9,170 nt of DNA from Oscillospiraceae bacterium (GCA_017414145.1 JAFPQL010000214.1:1-9170); one strand, 5' to 3'; positions 1 through 6,608 are shown, numbered from the stretch's first letter. Notes: generated by a model not told the origin, from the letters alone. Translations and numbers: made by a program.

Positions 1-726
1 CGCGCCCTTGCCGAAGCGGATCATCTCCTTGCCGGTCACGGAACTGACCGCGTCGCGGGAATTGGCGTCATCGCCGTTGTAAATCACGAATCTGCTCGCC
101 TTCTGCGCAAACTTCGTAAAGGATGCCTTCAGATTTTCAAGCGTGTGGAAATACTCCATGTGATCCTCGTCAATGTTGAGAATCACGGAAATATCGGGCG
201 AAAGCCGGAGGAAGGTATCGACATACTCGCAGGCCTCGCAGACAAACACCTCGCTGCTGCCCGACCGGCCGCTTCCGCCGATGCTCGGCAGCTTGCCGCC
301 GATGACCGCCGACAGATCGACACCCGCCGTGAACAGAATCTGCGTCAGCATGGAGGTCACGGTCGTCTTGCCGTGGGTGCCGGCAATGCAGACCGCCTCG
401 CGGTACCACTCGGAGACCAGTCCGAGCAGCTCGCTGCGCTCCATCATGTCCACGCCGCTTGCCTCTGCCGCGGCGCGTTCGGGATTGGTCTTTGCAATCG
501 CGGCGGAATAGACAACCAGATCGGCATCGCCGAGATTCTCCGGACGCTGCCCGAGCTGCACCGGAACGCCCATCGCCCTTACGGCGGCAAGCGTGTCTGT
601 CTCATTGTTGTCGGATCCGGTCAGATAATACCCTTTTGCGTGCAGAATCTGCGCAAGCGGGTACATTCCGCTGCCGCCGATCCCGATCATATGGATATGC
701 TTCTTGCCTGACAATAAATCTCTCAT
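1..726 (-). CDS. murC: UDP-N-acetylmuramate--L-alanine ligase (MurC), N-terminal part, cut by left window edge
   Basis: MurC is the cytoplasmic ATP-dependent ligase that adds L-alanine to UDP-MurNAc, the first amino acid of the peptidoglycan stem peptide. The 242 visible residues read open to the window edge. They hold the N-terminal Rossmann part with GIGGSGM (residues 15-21), then the Mur-ligase ATP-binding loop GTHGKTT (116-122), then CEACEYVDTF (163-172) and LNIDEDH (183-189) of the central domain. The EACEY segment, where the classical family has EADE.D, and GIGGSGM are as I remember them from clostridial MurC. Full-length MurC is about 450-460 residues, so roughly the last half is missing at the edge. 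I chose ATG at 726: AGAGG at 739-743 is the only Shine-Dalgarno-like site, with a rather long 12-nt spacer. An in-frame ATG at 738 directly abuts that site and is less likely. The gene is divergent from spoVG. Confidence 0.93.
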   Translation of the reverse strand, partial: MRDLLSGKKHIHMIGIGGSGMYPLAQILHAKGYYLTGSDNNETDTLAAVRAMGVPVQLGQRPENLGDADLVVYSAAIAKTNPERAAAEASGVDMMERSELLGLVSEWYREAVCIAGTHGKTTVTSMLTQILFTAGVDLSAVIGGKLPSIGGSGRSGSSEVFVCEACEYVDTFLRLSPDISVILNIDEDHMEYFHTLENLKASFTKFAQKASRFVIYNGDDANSRDAVSSVTGKEMIRFGKGA

Positions 727-897
727 GGTTGGTTTCATCCTCTTTTTCGTATAATATACACAAAACGAACACATTTCTATGATATGATAACTCCTGACAG
801 TGCGGCATACCACGGAGTCTTCCCCGCCCCTTGCCGCATTCGCAGATTCACCAACGGCTTGCAGAGACATTTCAGTTTTTGAAAGGAAGGTTCAACC
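727..897. promoter_or_regulatory. Divergent murC/spoVG intergenic region with AT-rich promoter zone
   Basis: This 171-bp gap must contain the start signals of both flanking divergent genes. The only AT-rich part is about 743-790. On the plus strand TATAAT lies at 750-755, with at best a weak -35 (TTGGTT at 729-734, 15-bp spacer). On the minus strand TATTAT covers nearly the same bases (751-756), with no recognisable -35. A second TATGAT is at 783-788. If spoVG starts near 762 its leader is about 135 nt and contains an inverted repeat, TGCGGCA (801-807) with TGCCGCA (832-838). The spoVG Shine-Dalgarno AAAGGAAGG is at 882-890. I looked for the sigma-H type promoter known for Bacillus subtilis spoVG and found no convincing match. 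Confidence 0.35.
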
Positions 898-1239
898 ATG
901 GTAATCACTGATCTGAAAATCCGCAAAATGATGGCTGACGGCCGTCTCCGTGCAATTGTTTCCATTACGCTTGACCAAATGCTCGCAGTCCACGATATCA
1001 AGGTCGTACAGGGAGAAAACCGGCTGTTCGTCGCAATGCCCAGCAGAAAGGACGAGGGCGGAATTTTCCGCGACATCGTTCATCCGATCTCCGCACAGGC
1101 GCGTCAGTATCTGGAGGAGCAGATTCTGGAAGCCTACCAGGAACAGCTCGCCCTGATGCAGGCGGAAGATGAGCAGGCTGCCGCGGAAGCGACTGCCGAA
1201 GCCTCACAGGAGCTGGAAGCGGACGGCCCCTTTGCCTGA
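898..1239 (+). CDS. spoVG: SpoVG family RNA-binding regulator
   Basis: SpoVG is a small, widely conserved Firmicute protein, first known as a stage V sporulation protein and later shown in several species to bind nucleic acid and act as a post-transcriptional regulator. The first ~85 residues match the family closely: ITDLKIRKM at the start, DGRLRAIVSITLD (15-27), VHDIKVV (31-37), LFVAMPSRK (43-51) and FRDIVHPI (57-64). The protein has 113 residues, longer than the usual 84-97. The extra length is an Ala/Glu-rich acidic tail from about residue 85 to the end, which I expect to be disordered. The start ATG at 898 is set by AAAGGAAGG at 882-890 with a 7-nt spacer. The gene stands alone: murC diverges from it and the NUDIX gene converges on it, with two hairpins after the stop. 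Its presence does not prove sporulation, because non-spore-formers also keep it. Confidence 0.95.
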   Translation: MVITDLKIRKMMADGRLRAIVSITLDQMLAVHDIKVVQGENRLFVAMPSRKDEGGIFRDIVHPISAQARQYLEEQILEAYQEQLALMQAEDEQAAAEATAEASQELEADGPFA

Positions 1240-1246
1240 CCATCCT

Positions 1247-1291
1247 AAAGAAATCCCTGCCCCACTTTGTGTGCGGGCAGATTTCTTTTTT
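1247..1291 (+). terminator. Rho-independent terminator of spoVG
   Basis: The left arm AAAGAAATC-CC-TGCCC (1247-1262) pairs with GGGCAGATTTCTTT (1275-1288), giving 14 base pairs with a 2-nt CC bulge and a 12-nt loop. A run of T extends to 1291. It begins 8 nt after the spoVG stop. Read on the minus strand the stem is followed only by a mixed T-rich stretch inside the arm, so it is a better terminator for spoVG than for the convergent NUDIX gene, though it may serve both. Confidence 0.8.
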
Positions 1292-1294
1292 CAG

Positions 1295-1327
1295 AAGCTG
1301 CTTGCATATTATGCAGGCAGCTTTTAT
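1295..1327 (+). terminator. Second tandem hairpin between convergent genes
   Basis: AAGCTGCTTGCAT (1295-1307) pairs with ATGCAGGCAGCTT (1311-1323). The stem is 13 bp with a single G-T wobble and a tight 3-nt ATT loop, followed by TTAT. It lies 5 nt before the NUDIX stop codon (read on the minus strand, 8 nt after it) and directly behind the first terminator. On the plus strand it is a plausible backup terminator. On the minus strand it is the first structure met after the NUDIX gene but lacks a following T run. Confidence 0.6.
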
Positions 1328-1331
1328 GTTA

Positions 1332-1952
1332 TCAGTCTGCGCCCATGATGAGCTGCATGGTTTTCAGCAGCGCAATCTGCGTCTTGGCATCGGGAATCTG
1401 ATCCCGCATGACGCGGCGCACCGCCTCATAGAGCGGCAGCTTCTCAACATCGAGAAATTCGTCCGCATCGAGCGACTGCTCCGAGAAGTGCAGCCCTCTT
1501 GCCAGATACATATAAATGACCTCGCGGTCATACGCGGGCGTCGGATACAGCGAACCGAGCGAATAGAATTCATCCGCCTCCGCGCCGACCTCCTCCTTCA
1601 GCTCGCGCCGCGCACACTGCGCCGGATCCTCGCCGTATTCGAGCTTGCCGGCGGGGATTTCCAGTGTTTCGCTGCCGTGCGGGTAGCGGAACTGCCGCAC
1701 CATCAGCACCTGACCGTCATCGGTCAGCGGGACGACGCAGGCACCGCCCGGATGATGCACGACCTCACGGATCGCTTCCGCGCCGTTTTCCAGCCGCACC
1801 GTATCTCTCGTCACGCGGATAATTCTGCCGTCATAGACCTCCTCGGAGGAGATCCGCTCCTCCTTCAGATGCAGCTCCGGCACAGCGCATTCGCCGCGCT
1901 GCGCACAGTCTCCGCATTCGCCCGCACAGGGGCGCTGATCTTCATTCGTCAT
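1332..1952 (-). CDS. NUDIX hydrolase, probable ADP-ribose pyrophosphatase, with Cys-rich N-terminal extension
   Basis: This cytosolic enzyme cleaves nucleoside diphosphates linked to another group, most likely ADP-ribose to AMP and ribose 5-phosphate. The NUDIX box is complete: G102, E108, then R116-E117-L-K-E120-E121-V-G123 (GX5EX7REUXEEXG). The preceding segment VRQFRYPHGSETLEIPAGK (85-103) and proline 139, 15-16 residues after the box, are typical of the ADP-ribose pyrophosphatase subgroup. A nucleotide-sugar or other ADP-linked substrate cannot be excluded. The first ~30 residues lie outside the domain and carry C9, C13, C16 and C22, a possible metal-binding knuckle. The protein has 206 residues, against about 170-190 for relatives without such an extension. 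ATG at 1952 overlaps the yfhO stop by 11 nt and has a strong AGGAGG 9 nt upstream, so the two genes are probably translationally coupled. Confidence 0.9.
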   Translation of the reverse strand: MTNEDQRPCAGECGDCAQRGECAVPELHLKEERISSEEVYDGRIIRVTRDTVRLENGAEAIREVVHHPGGACVVPLTDDGQVLMVRQFRYPHGSETLEIPAGKLEYGEDPAQCARRELKEEVGAEADEFYSLGSLYPTPAYDREVIYMYLARGLHFSEQSLDADEFLDVEKLPLYEAVRRVMRDQIPDAKTQIALLKTMQLIMGAD

Positions 1953-4497
1953 TCGGTTCTTCCTCCTCCGGCTCCGCTTCGGGCAAAGGCGCGGGTGTCC
2001 CCGTTTCCTCGCCGTTCAGAAGCCTTCCCATTGATTTCATATAGGAATAGCGCGCATAGGTCGCGTGCAGCGGCAGCTCGCCCGCCGCGTGATAATCGTA
2101 GCAGTATTTTGCCGCATAACAGGCCGGTTTCCGCTTCCGGCCGAGCACCGCGGCACAGAGCAGATACAGCACCAGCAGTCCGGCGCCGCCGACGGTCAAC
2201 AGAAAGCCGCCGTACAGACCGGGTGTCCGGTAGCGGAATGTGACCGTATTGTCGCCGGCCTCGCATCGCACGGCCATAAAGCCGTAATCGACGCATTCCA
2301 CCGGCACAGACCGTCCGTTGACCTCAGCCGTCCACCCGCTCTCATACGGCACGCTGAAGAACACCATCTGCGGTTTTTCCAGCGAGATCGTCGCACGGAA
2401 GCCGTAGGAATCGCAGGAGAAGGTATCGCAGCAGCGGGTCTGCGCGGTTTCGCGGCAGAAATCGAGATAGTCCTCGTCGCGCACGCCGAGCTTTTCCGTG
2501 TCATCGAGCTTTGTCAGGATGTCGCCGTACCGCTCCGCCTGCTCCGGTGTCAGCAGCAGTGCCTGCAGCATGGTCTTTTCCTGCGAGAGCGAGGTCAGCA
2601 GCGCGGTCTCATCCGCATCCGCATAGTGATCGTATGCAATGCCCATCGGCAGATAGGCCTGATTTTCGTAGATATAAAAGCCGTTTTCCTTTTTCAGATA
2701 GTGGAAGCCCGGCATATCGAGCGTGTGGCTTTCGGTGTCGGCATTGTCCGCGTCCGCCTTGTCAAAATAATACCGGACACTGAACAGTGCGCGCAGCGGA
2801 TAATGCTTTAAGTCGGCACGGGACGCCACATCCCGCGTCACGCCGATTTTTTCGTAGAAATCCATGATCGAGACCGGCACGACGCTGTGGAAGCAGCGCA
2901 TATTGGAATAGCCCCAGAACATGGGATAATTGTCGTAATCCTCGGAAATATCGACGCGGAAGAACTGGTTTTCGACCGGATCGACATGAATCGAGCTGCC
3001 GCCCTTGATCGCGTAGGCGACATAGGTGTTCGGGTACATTCCGAGACCGAGCCCGAAGTAGACGGTCATCGCGGTGCAGGTGATGCAGCTCACGACGCAC
3101 ATCCACAGCGCATAGCTCTGATACTTCCAGCCGTGCGCACGGCTGCGCAGCACGGTGATGCACAGATAGAGCATCATGCAGCAGGCGCCGAGCACCAGCC
3201 AGAAATACATCGGGAACTGCGCGAACGAAAACCACGAAAGACTGCCGTCCTCCTGCTTGACCGGCAGCAGCGAGATGACGCCGAAGCCGAGCAGAAACAG
3301 CGCGCAGACCCGGATGCCGGTTTTCCAGCGGATCGACGGATTGTCGAGCGCATAGGCGGTCATCAGCGCCATGATCAGCACCGGCATATAGTACCAGCGG
3401 GCGTAATATGCCTCGTTGAACAGGTGGAACATCGTGTTGAGCGTCGGAACCAGCGCGCAGATCATGCAGATGACCGTCAGACGGGTCGCCCAGTGCTTTT
3501 TCTTCTGCGACATGAAGGCGATGACGCCCGCCATTGAGAACATCGGCAGATAGCCGCCGATCGACGCCCATTTTGCAAAATCAGACTGGAACAGATTCGG
3601 ACGCGCCGGCACATCCGGCAGCATGAAGAAGCTCTGGATAATCCGCCACAGCCGCGTGCGGTCGGAGTACGCGACCATGTCCATGCCGGTCAGGTAATTG
3701 CCGACTCTGTGATTGGCATAGACCGCGAAATAGCTCGGCAGCAGGATGACGCCCGCGAGCAGACCGCCTACGACCGCCTCAAAGGCCAGCGTGAGGAAGT
3801 TGCCGACTCTTGCCCGGAAATCGGGCGCACAGCAGCGCACGGCGAAATACAGCACCAGAAATACCGCCTGCCCCGCGAAGAAATAATAGTTCAGCAGCGC
3901 CATCAGACCGACGCTCAGCGCAAAGACGCCGCGGCGGTTTTCGTTGATGTGCTGTTCCATCGCAATCAGCATCAGCGGGAAAAAGGCTGTCACATCCTGA
4001 AAATGATTGAAAAAGATGTTGAAAAGCTGGAAGCCGGAGTAGGCGTAGAGCATCGCGCCGATCATCGCGGCGTGCCGGCTCCGGACAAACCGCCGGATAT
4101 AGGCAAAGGCGGTCATCGCGGCAAAGCCGTGCTTCGCCGCCAGCAGATACGGCATCGCGTACAGCACAGCGCGCTGCGGCAGCAGTGCCGTCACCCAGAA
4201 AAACGGGCTCCCCAGCAGATAAAACGAGTACGACCCGATGAAATTGACGCCGAGATCCGTTTTCCAGTTCCAGCCGAACGCCCCCTCGCGCACAGCCTCA
4301 TGCGCAATGTGGTAAAACGGAAGCTGCTGCGAATTGAAATCGCCGTAATAGATGAAATATCCGCCGGTCAGGATCATGACCGGCAGCATAATCAGCAGAA
4401 TCACTGCCGCGCCGAGCAGAAAAACCTGTAGATACGGCTCCTTCCGCTGACCGGTGATTGTATCCGCCGCAAACGGATTCCGGTATTTTCTCATCAT
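1942..4497 (-). CDS. yfhO: YfhO-family multi-spanning membrane protein (GT-C-like glycosyltransferase)
   Basis: YfhO proteins are polytopic GT-C-fold proteins; in Bacillus subtilis YfhO is implicated in adding sugar to lipoteichoic acid outside the membrane from a lipid-linked donor. The 851 residues show TM1 at about 22-44, then a first outer loop with YYGDFNSQQLPFY (50-62), whose acidic residue is at the expected GT-C catalytic position. About a dozen further hydrophobic segments follow to residue ~486. An extracytoplasmic domain runs from about 490 to 758, with VPYESGWTAEVNGR (716-729) and FRYRTPGLYGG (754-764) typical of the family C-terminus. A last TM (about 761-785) and a cytoplasmic tail ending in a Glu-rich stretch complete it. 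Cysteines 681, 689, 690, 695, 735 and 745 cluster in the outer domain. ATG 4497 has GAGGGAG at 4505-4511, 7 nt away; the next codon is also ATG (4494). It has its own promoter and is followed by the overlapping NUDIX gene. The acceptor and sugar are unknown. Confidence 0.88.
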   Translation of the reverse strand: MMRKYRNPFAADTITGQRKEPYLQVFLLGAAVILLIMLPVMILTGGYFIYYGDFNSQQLPFYHIAHEAVREGAFGWNWKTDLGVNFIGSYSFYLLGSPFFWVTALLPQRAVLYAMPYLLAAKHGFAAMTAFAYIRRFVRSRHAAMIGAMLYAYSGFQLFNIFFNHFQDVTAFFPLMLIAMEQHINENRRGVFALSVGLMALLNYYFFAGQAVFLVLYFAVRCCAPDFRARVGNFLTLAFEAVVGGLLAGVILLPSYFAVYANHRVGNYLTGMDMVAYSDRTRLWRIIQSFFMLPDVPARPNLFQSDFAKWASIGGYLPMFSMAGVIAFMSQKKKHWATRLTVICMICALVPTLNTMFHLFNEAYYARWYYMPVLIMALMTAYALDNPSIRWKTGIRVCALFLLGFGVISLLPVKQEDGSLSWFSFAQFPMYFWLVLGACCMMLYLCITVLRSRAHGWKYQSYALWMCVVSCITCTAMTVYFGLGLGMYPNTYVAYAIKGGSSIHVDPVENQFFRVDISEDYDNYPMFWGYSNMRCFHSVVPVSIMDFYEKIGVTRDVASRADLKHYPLRALFSVRYYFDKADADNADTESHTLDMPGFHYLKKENGFYIYENQAYLPMGIAYDHYADADETALLTSLSQEKTMLQALLLTPEQAERYGDILTKLDDTEKLGVRDEDYLDFCRETAQTRCCDTFSCDSYGFRATISLEKPQMVFFSVPYESGWTAEVNGRSVPVECVDYGFMAVRCEAGDNTVTFRYRTPGLYGGFLLTVGGAGLLVLYLLCAAVLGRKRKPACYAAKYCYDYHAAGELPLHATYARYSYMKSMGRLLNGEETGTPAPLPEAEPEEEEPNDE
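1961..1969 (-). promoter_or_regulatory. Ribosome binding site of the NUDIX gene, embedded in yfhO coding sequence
   Basis: On the minus strand the bases read GGAGGAGGA, with AGGAGG at 1962-1967 and 9 nt to the NUDIX ATG at 1952. The same bases encode part of the glutamate run (EEEE) near the C-terminus of YfhO, so one sequence serves as acidic protein tail and Shine-Dalgarno site. This supports the ATG at 1952 and coupling of the two genes. Confidence 0.8.
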
Positions 4498-4562
4498 TGC
4501 TGTGCTCCCTCGTCTCCTCCGGCACTGCCGGCCGGTCTTTCTGTATTGATCGCAGTCATTCT

Positions 4563-4591
4563 ATTATATCACAAATCGGTGCAAAAGTAAA
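4563..4591 (-). promoter_or_regulatory. Extended -10 sigma-A-type promoter for yfhO-NUDIX
   Basis: On the minus strand TATAAT (4563-4568) is preceded by TG with one base between (TGATATAAT), a perfect extended -10. A -35 of TTTACT (4586-4591, 4 of 6 consensus bases) sits 17 bp upstream. The predicted start near 4556 gives a leader of about 59 nt. The leader contains a short GC hairpin, CCGGC (4519-4523) with GCCGG (4527-4531), just upstream of the yfhO ribosome binding site. This makes yfhO-NUDIX separately transcribed from the rsh-hemZ cluster. Confidence 0.75.
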
Positions 4592-4613
4592 GAGCATTTG
4601 TTCTTTTTTTGCA
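4580..4613. repeat. Bulged inverted repeat between hemZ and yfhO, overlapping the yfhO -35
   Basis: TGCAAAA (4580-4586) pairs with TTTTGCA (4607-4613), and the inner arms AAAGA (4589-4593) and TCTTT (4602-4606) also pair. The result is 12 AT-rich base pairs with a 2-nt GT bulge and an 8-nt loop. It starts 8 nt past the hemZ stop and covers the -35 hexamer of the yfhO promoter. It could be a weak terminator for the hemZ operon or an operator for yfhO. It has no GC-rich stem plus T run after it, so the terminator reading is weak. Confidence 0.4.
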
Positions 4614-4620
4614 GGCGGAA

Positions 4621-6078
4621 TCAGGCATCCGGCTTCAGCAGCGCGAGCAGCTGCGACCGCTTGGCAGCCATCAGCTCGTCAAACCGCGCAAGATAGTCAT
4701 ACGGATACTTGCACTCGGTCAGGCGCTCGATGCCGCGCCTGCCGCCCAGCACCTTCGTCGAGGCGCCCGCCCCGATGCCGAGAATCGTCTGGGAATCGTC
4801 CATCATCATGACATTGTATACGCTCTCAAATCCCGGCTTTGCATAGCCGACATTTTCAAGGTTTGCCGCCATATTCTTCTGCCGGTAGAGGTAATACGGG
4901 CGATAGCCCGCCGCTGTCAGCGTTTCCTGCGCATAGGCAACCATTTCGCTGACGGCCTCCGGCTCCGGCATCGGCAGGCTCTGATAGAAGTCCGCCGCCT
5001 TTTTCAGCGCCAGACAGTGTACGGTGATGCTCTCCGGACCGAGCGCGACGGCGCGGTCGATGCTGTCACGGAAGCCCGCCGCCGTATCGCAGGGCAGCCC
5101 GGCAATAAAGTCCATGTTGATATTGGAAAAGCCCGCTTCCCGCGCCAGCAGGAACTTTTCAACGGCATCCGCCGCGGTGTGCGGCCGTCCCGCCGCTTTC
5201 AGCACATCATCCTGAAAGCTCTGCGGATTGACCGAGATGCGCGTCACGCCGAACTGCCGCAGAACCGCAAGATTCTCCCGCGTGATCGTGTCCGGTCTGC
5301 CCGCCTCGACAGTGAATTCCCGCAGCGGCTGCCCTTCTGCAAAGCTGCGGCACAGCCAGTCCAGCGGCTGATAAAGGTCAATCGAGGTCGGTGTGCCGCC
5401 GCCGATGTAAATGCTGTCAACGGTCAGGCCGCATTCTGTCACGATGTCGCGGACCAGTTCGATTTCTTCCGCGATGCACTGATTATACTTCGGAATCAGC
5501 TTTCCCATCTGCGCGACGGAGTTGCTGACGAACGAGCAGTATTTGCAGCGGGTCGGGCAAAACGGCACCGAAAGATAAATGCCGACGCCGTTTTTCGGCG
5601 CTGCGTCGAGAATCGGCTGCTGCACCGCGAGAATCTCCGCGGCAAGCTGCGTTTTCTCCTCCGTCACCTGCCAGATGTGCCGGAACTCGTCCTTCGCCTG
5701 TGCGATGCTGCCGCTCCGCTCAGAGAACTTCCGCAGCAGATTGACCGGCCGGATGCCGGTCAGCATTCCCCATTGCGGGCGCATCCCCGTCAGGTCACAG
5801 AGCTGCGGATAGAGCAGCGCGGAGATTTCGCGGTCAAGGCGGTTGTTCGGAATCCCGGCAGGCAGCACCGTCTCGCCGCGGCGTTCGCTGCCGCCCATGC
5901 GCGTCAGCCCCGAAAGCCGCAGACTGCTGTCCGGAAGCGGTGTCAGCACCGCGGAAAGGCACTCCCCCTCCGGCACGGATTCCGCCGCAGAAAAAGTGAA
6001 GCGCTCCGCCGGGCGGAACAGCTTCAGCAGCGCTTCCATTTCATAGGTACGGGAATGACCGTAAGTGTGAATGACCAT
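4621..6078 (-). CDS. hemZ: Radical SAM protein HemZ (coproporphyrinogen III oxidase-like)
   Basis: HemZ belongs to the HemN/HemW-like radical SAM enzymes and is annotated as an oxygen-independent coproporphyrinogen dehydrogenase, though its biochemical role is poorly established. The 485 residues match the family length (about 500 in Bacillus subtilis). The order is an N-terminal HemZ-specific region with QWGMLTGIRPVNLL (102-115), the [4Fe-4S]-binding motif C174-PTR-C178-KY-C181 (CX3CX2C), the SAM-binding GGGTP (226-230), and the C-terminal HemZ signature with RQKNMAANLENVGYAKPG and GIGAGASTK. The ATG at 6078 is fixed by AGGAGG at 6086-6091 with a 7-nt spacer. It is last in the rsh cluster, 33 nt after the GNAT gene. 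In clostridia hemZ commonly sits with relA and the MBL hydrolase, often in organisms without heme synthesis, so a function other than heme formation is possible. No terminator of classical form follows it. Confidence 0.92.
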   Translation of the reverse strand: MVIHTYGHSRTYEMEALLKLFRPAERFTFSAAESVPEGECLSAVLTPLPDSSLRLSGLTRMGGSERRGETVLPAGIPNNRLDREISALLYPQLCDLTGMRPQWGMLTGIRPVNLLRKFSERSGSIAQAKDEFRHIWQVTEEKTQLAAEILAVQQPILDAAPKNGVGIYLSVPFCPTRCKYCSFVSNSVAQMGKLIPKYNQCIAEEIELVRDIVTECGLTVDSIYIGGGTPTSIDLYQPLDWLCRSFAEGQPLREFTVEAGRPDTITRENLAVLRQFGVTRISVNPQSFQDDVLKAAGRPHTAADAVEKFLLAREAGFSNINMDFIAGLPCDTAAGFRDSIDRAVALGPESITVHCLALKKAADFYQSLPMPEPEAVSEMVAYAQETLTAAGYRPYYLYRQKNMAANLENVGYAKPGFESVYNVMMMDDSQTILGIGAGASTKVLGGRRGIERLTECKYPYDYLARFDELMAAKRSQLLALLKPDA

Positions 6079-6111
6079 GCGGTCACCTCCTCGTTCTTCG
6101 ATGATTTCTTC

Positions 6112-6597
6112 TCATCCGATCGGTTTTTCTATGTATCCGCAGATGAACGGGAAAAAGTCAAATTTCTCCGTTCCGGTATGCACAAAGCCGTGCGCCTCAT
6201 ACCACTGCCGCAGCACCGTGTTTTCCTCCACGATGCTCAGCTTCATGACGCGGCATCCCAGACCGGCAGCTTTCGTCTGCGCATCGTTCAGGAGCATCTC
6301 CCCGATGCCGCAATGCCTGTATGCCGGCAGCACGCACAGGCTGCCCAGCTCACAGGCGGCATCCTCTGCAAGCAGCAGATTGTAGTACCCGACCGGCCGC
6401 TCCTGCACGAAATACCCGTACATCGGGCGGTGCTGCTCCCGCAGAAAGTGCAGCAATCTCGCTTCGTCCGTCGCAAACGCCGTAAAATACGGTGCATTTT
6501 CCGCCGTAAAGCCGAATGTATCCGCAACCGTCTGAAAGCGCTCCCGGATGACCTGCACACAGTCCGGAATCTCCTGTTCCGTGATTGCCCGAATCAT
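6112..6597 (-). CDS. GNAT-family N-acetyltransferase
   Basis: GNAT enzymes transfer an acetyl group from acetyl-CoA to an amine of a small molecule or protein. The 161 residues contain the acetyl-CoA pyrophosphate-binding motif A, LCVLPAYRHCGIGEMLL (87-103), with R94-H-C-G97-I-G99 as the R/Q-x-x-G-x-G/A signature. Beta-strand 4 (ACELGSLCVL) precedes it, and the C-terminal motif B region QWYEAHGFVHTG (131-142) follows. The substrate cannot be told. An in-frame ATG at 6624 would add nine residues and overlap the MBL gene by 7 nt, but it has no ribosome binding site. The ATG at 6597 has AGGAGG at 6609-6614 (11-nt spacer), and MIRAITE is a usual GNAT beginning, so I prefer it. The gene lies in the rsh-hemZ cluster, where clostridial relatives I recall have no acetyltransferase. 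Confidence 0.87.
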   Translation of the reverse strand: MIRAITEQEIPDCVQVIRERFQTVADTFGFTAENAPYFTAFATDEARLLHFLREQHRPMYGYFVQERPVGYYNLLLAEDAACELGSLCVLPAYRHCGIGEMLLNDAQTKAAGLGCRVMKLSIVEENTVLRQWYEAHGFVHTGTEKFDFFPFICGYIEKPIG

Positions 6598-6608
6598 ATC
6601 CGAACGCG

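Noticed and set aside
727..897. Sigma-H promoter for spoVG, as in Bacillus subtilis
   Set aside because: No convincing AGGA-type -35 with a GAAT-type -10 at proper spacing was found in the intergenic region.
1269..2243. A 324-codon open frame on the plus strand, opposite the NUDIX gene and the yfhO end
   Set aside because: It starts inside the terminator hairpins, has Arg-rich low-complexity composition and lies opposite a complete NUDIX box.
4498..4562. Riboswitch or T-box in the yfhO leader
   Set aside because: The leader is only about 59 nt with one 5-bp hairpin, which is too short and simple for a known riboswitch class.
6053..6076. Direct repeat GAATGACC at 6053-6060 and 6069-6076 across the hemZ start
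   Set aside because: Only two 8-bp copies within coding sequence, in different reading frames and without symmetry; most likely chance.
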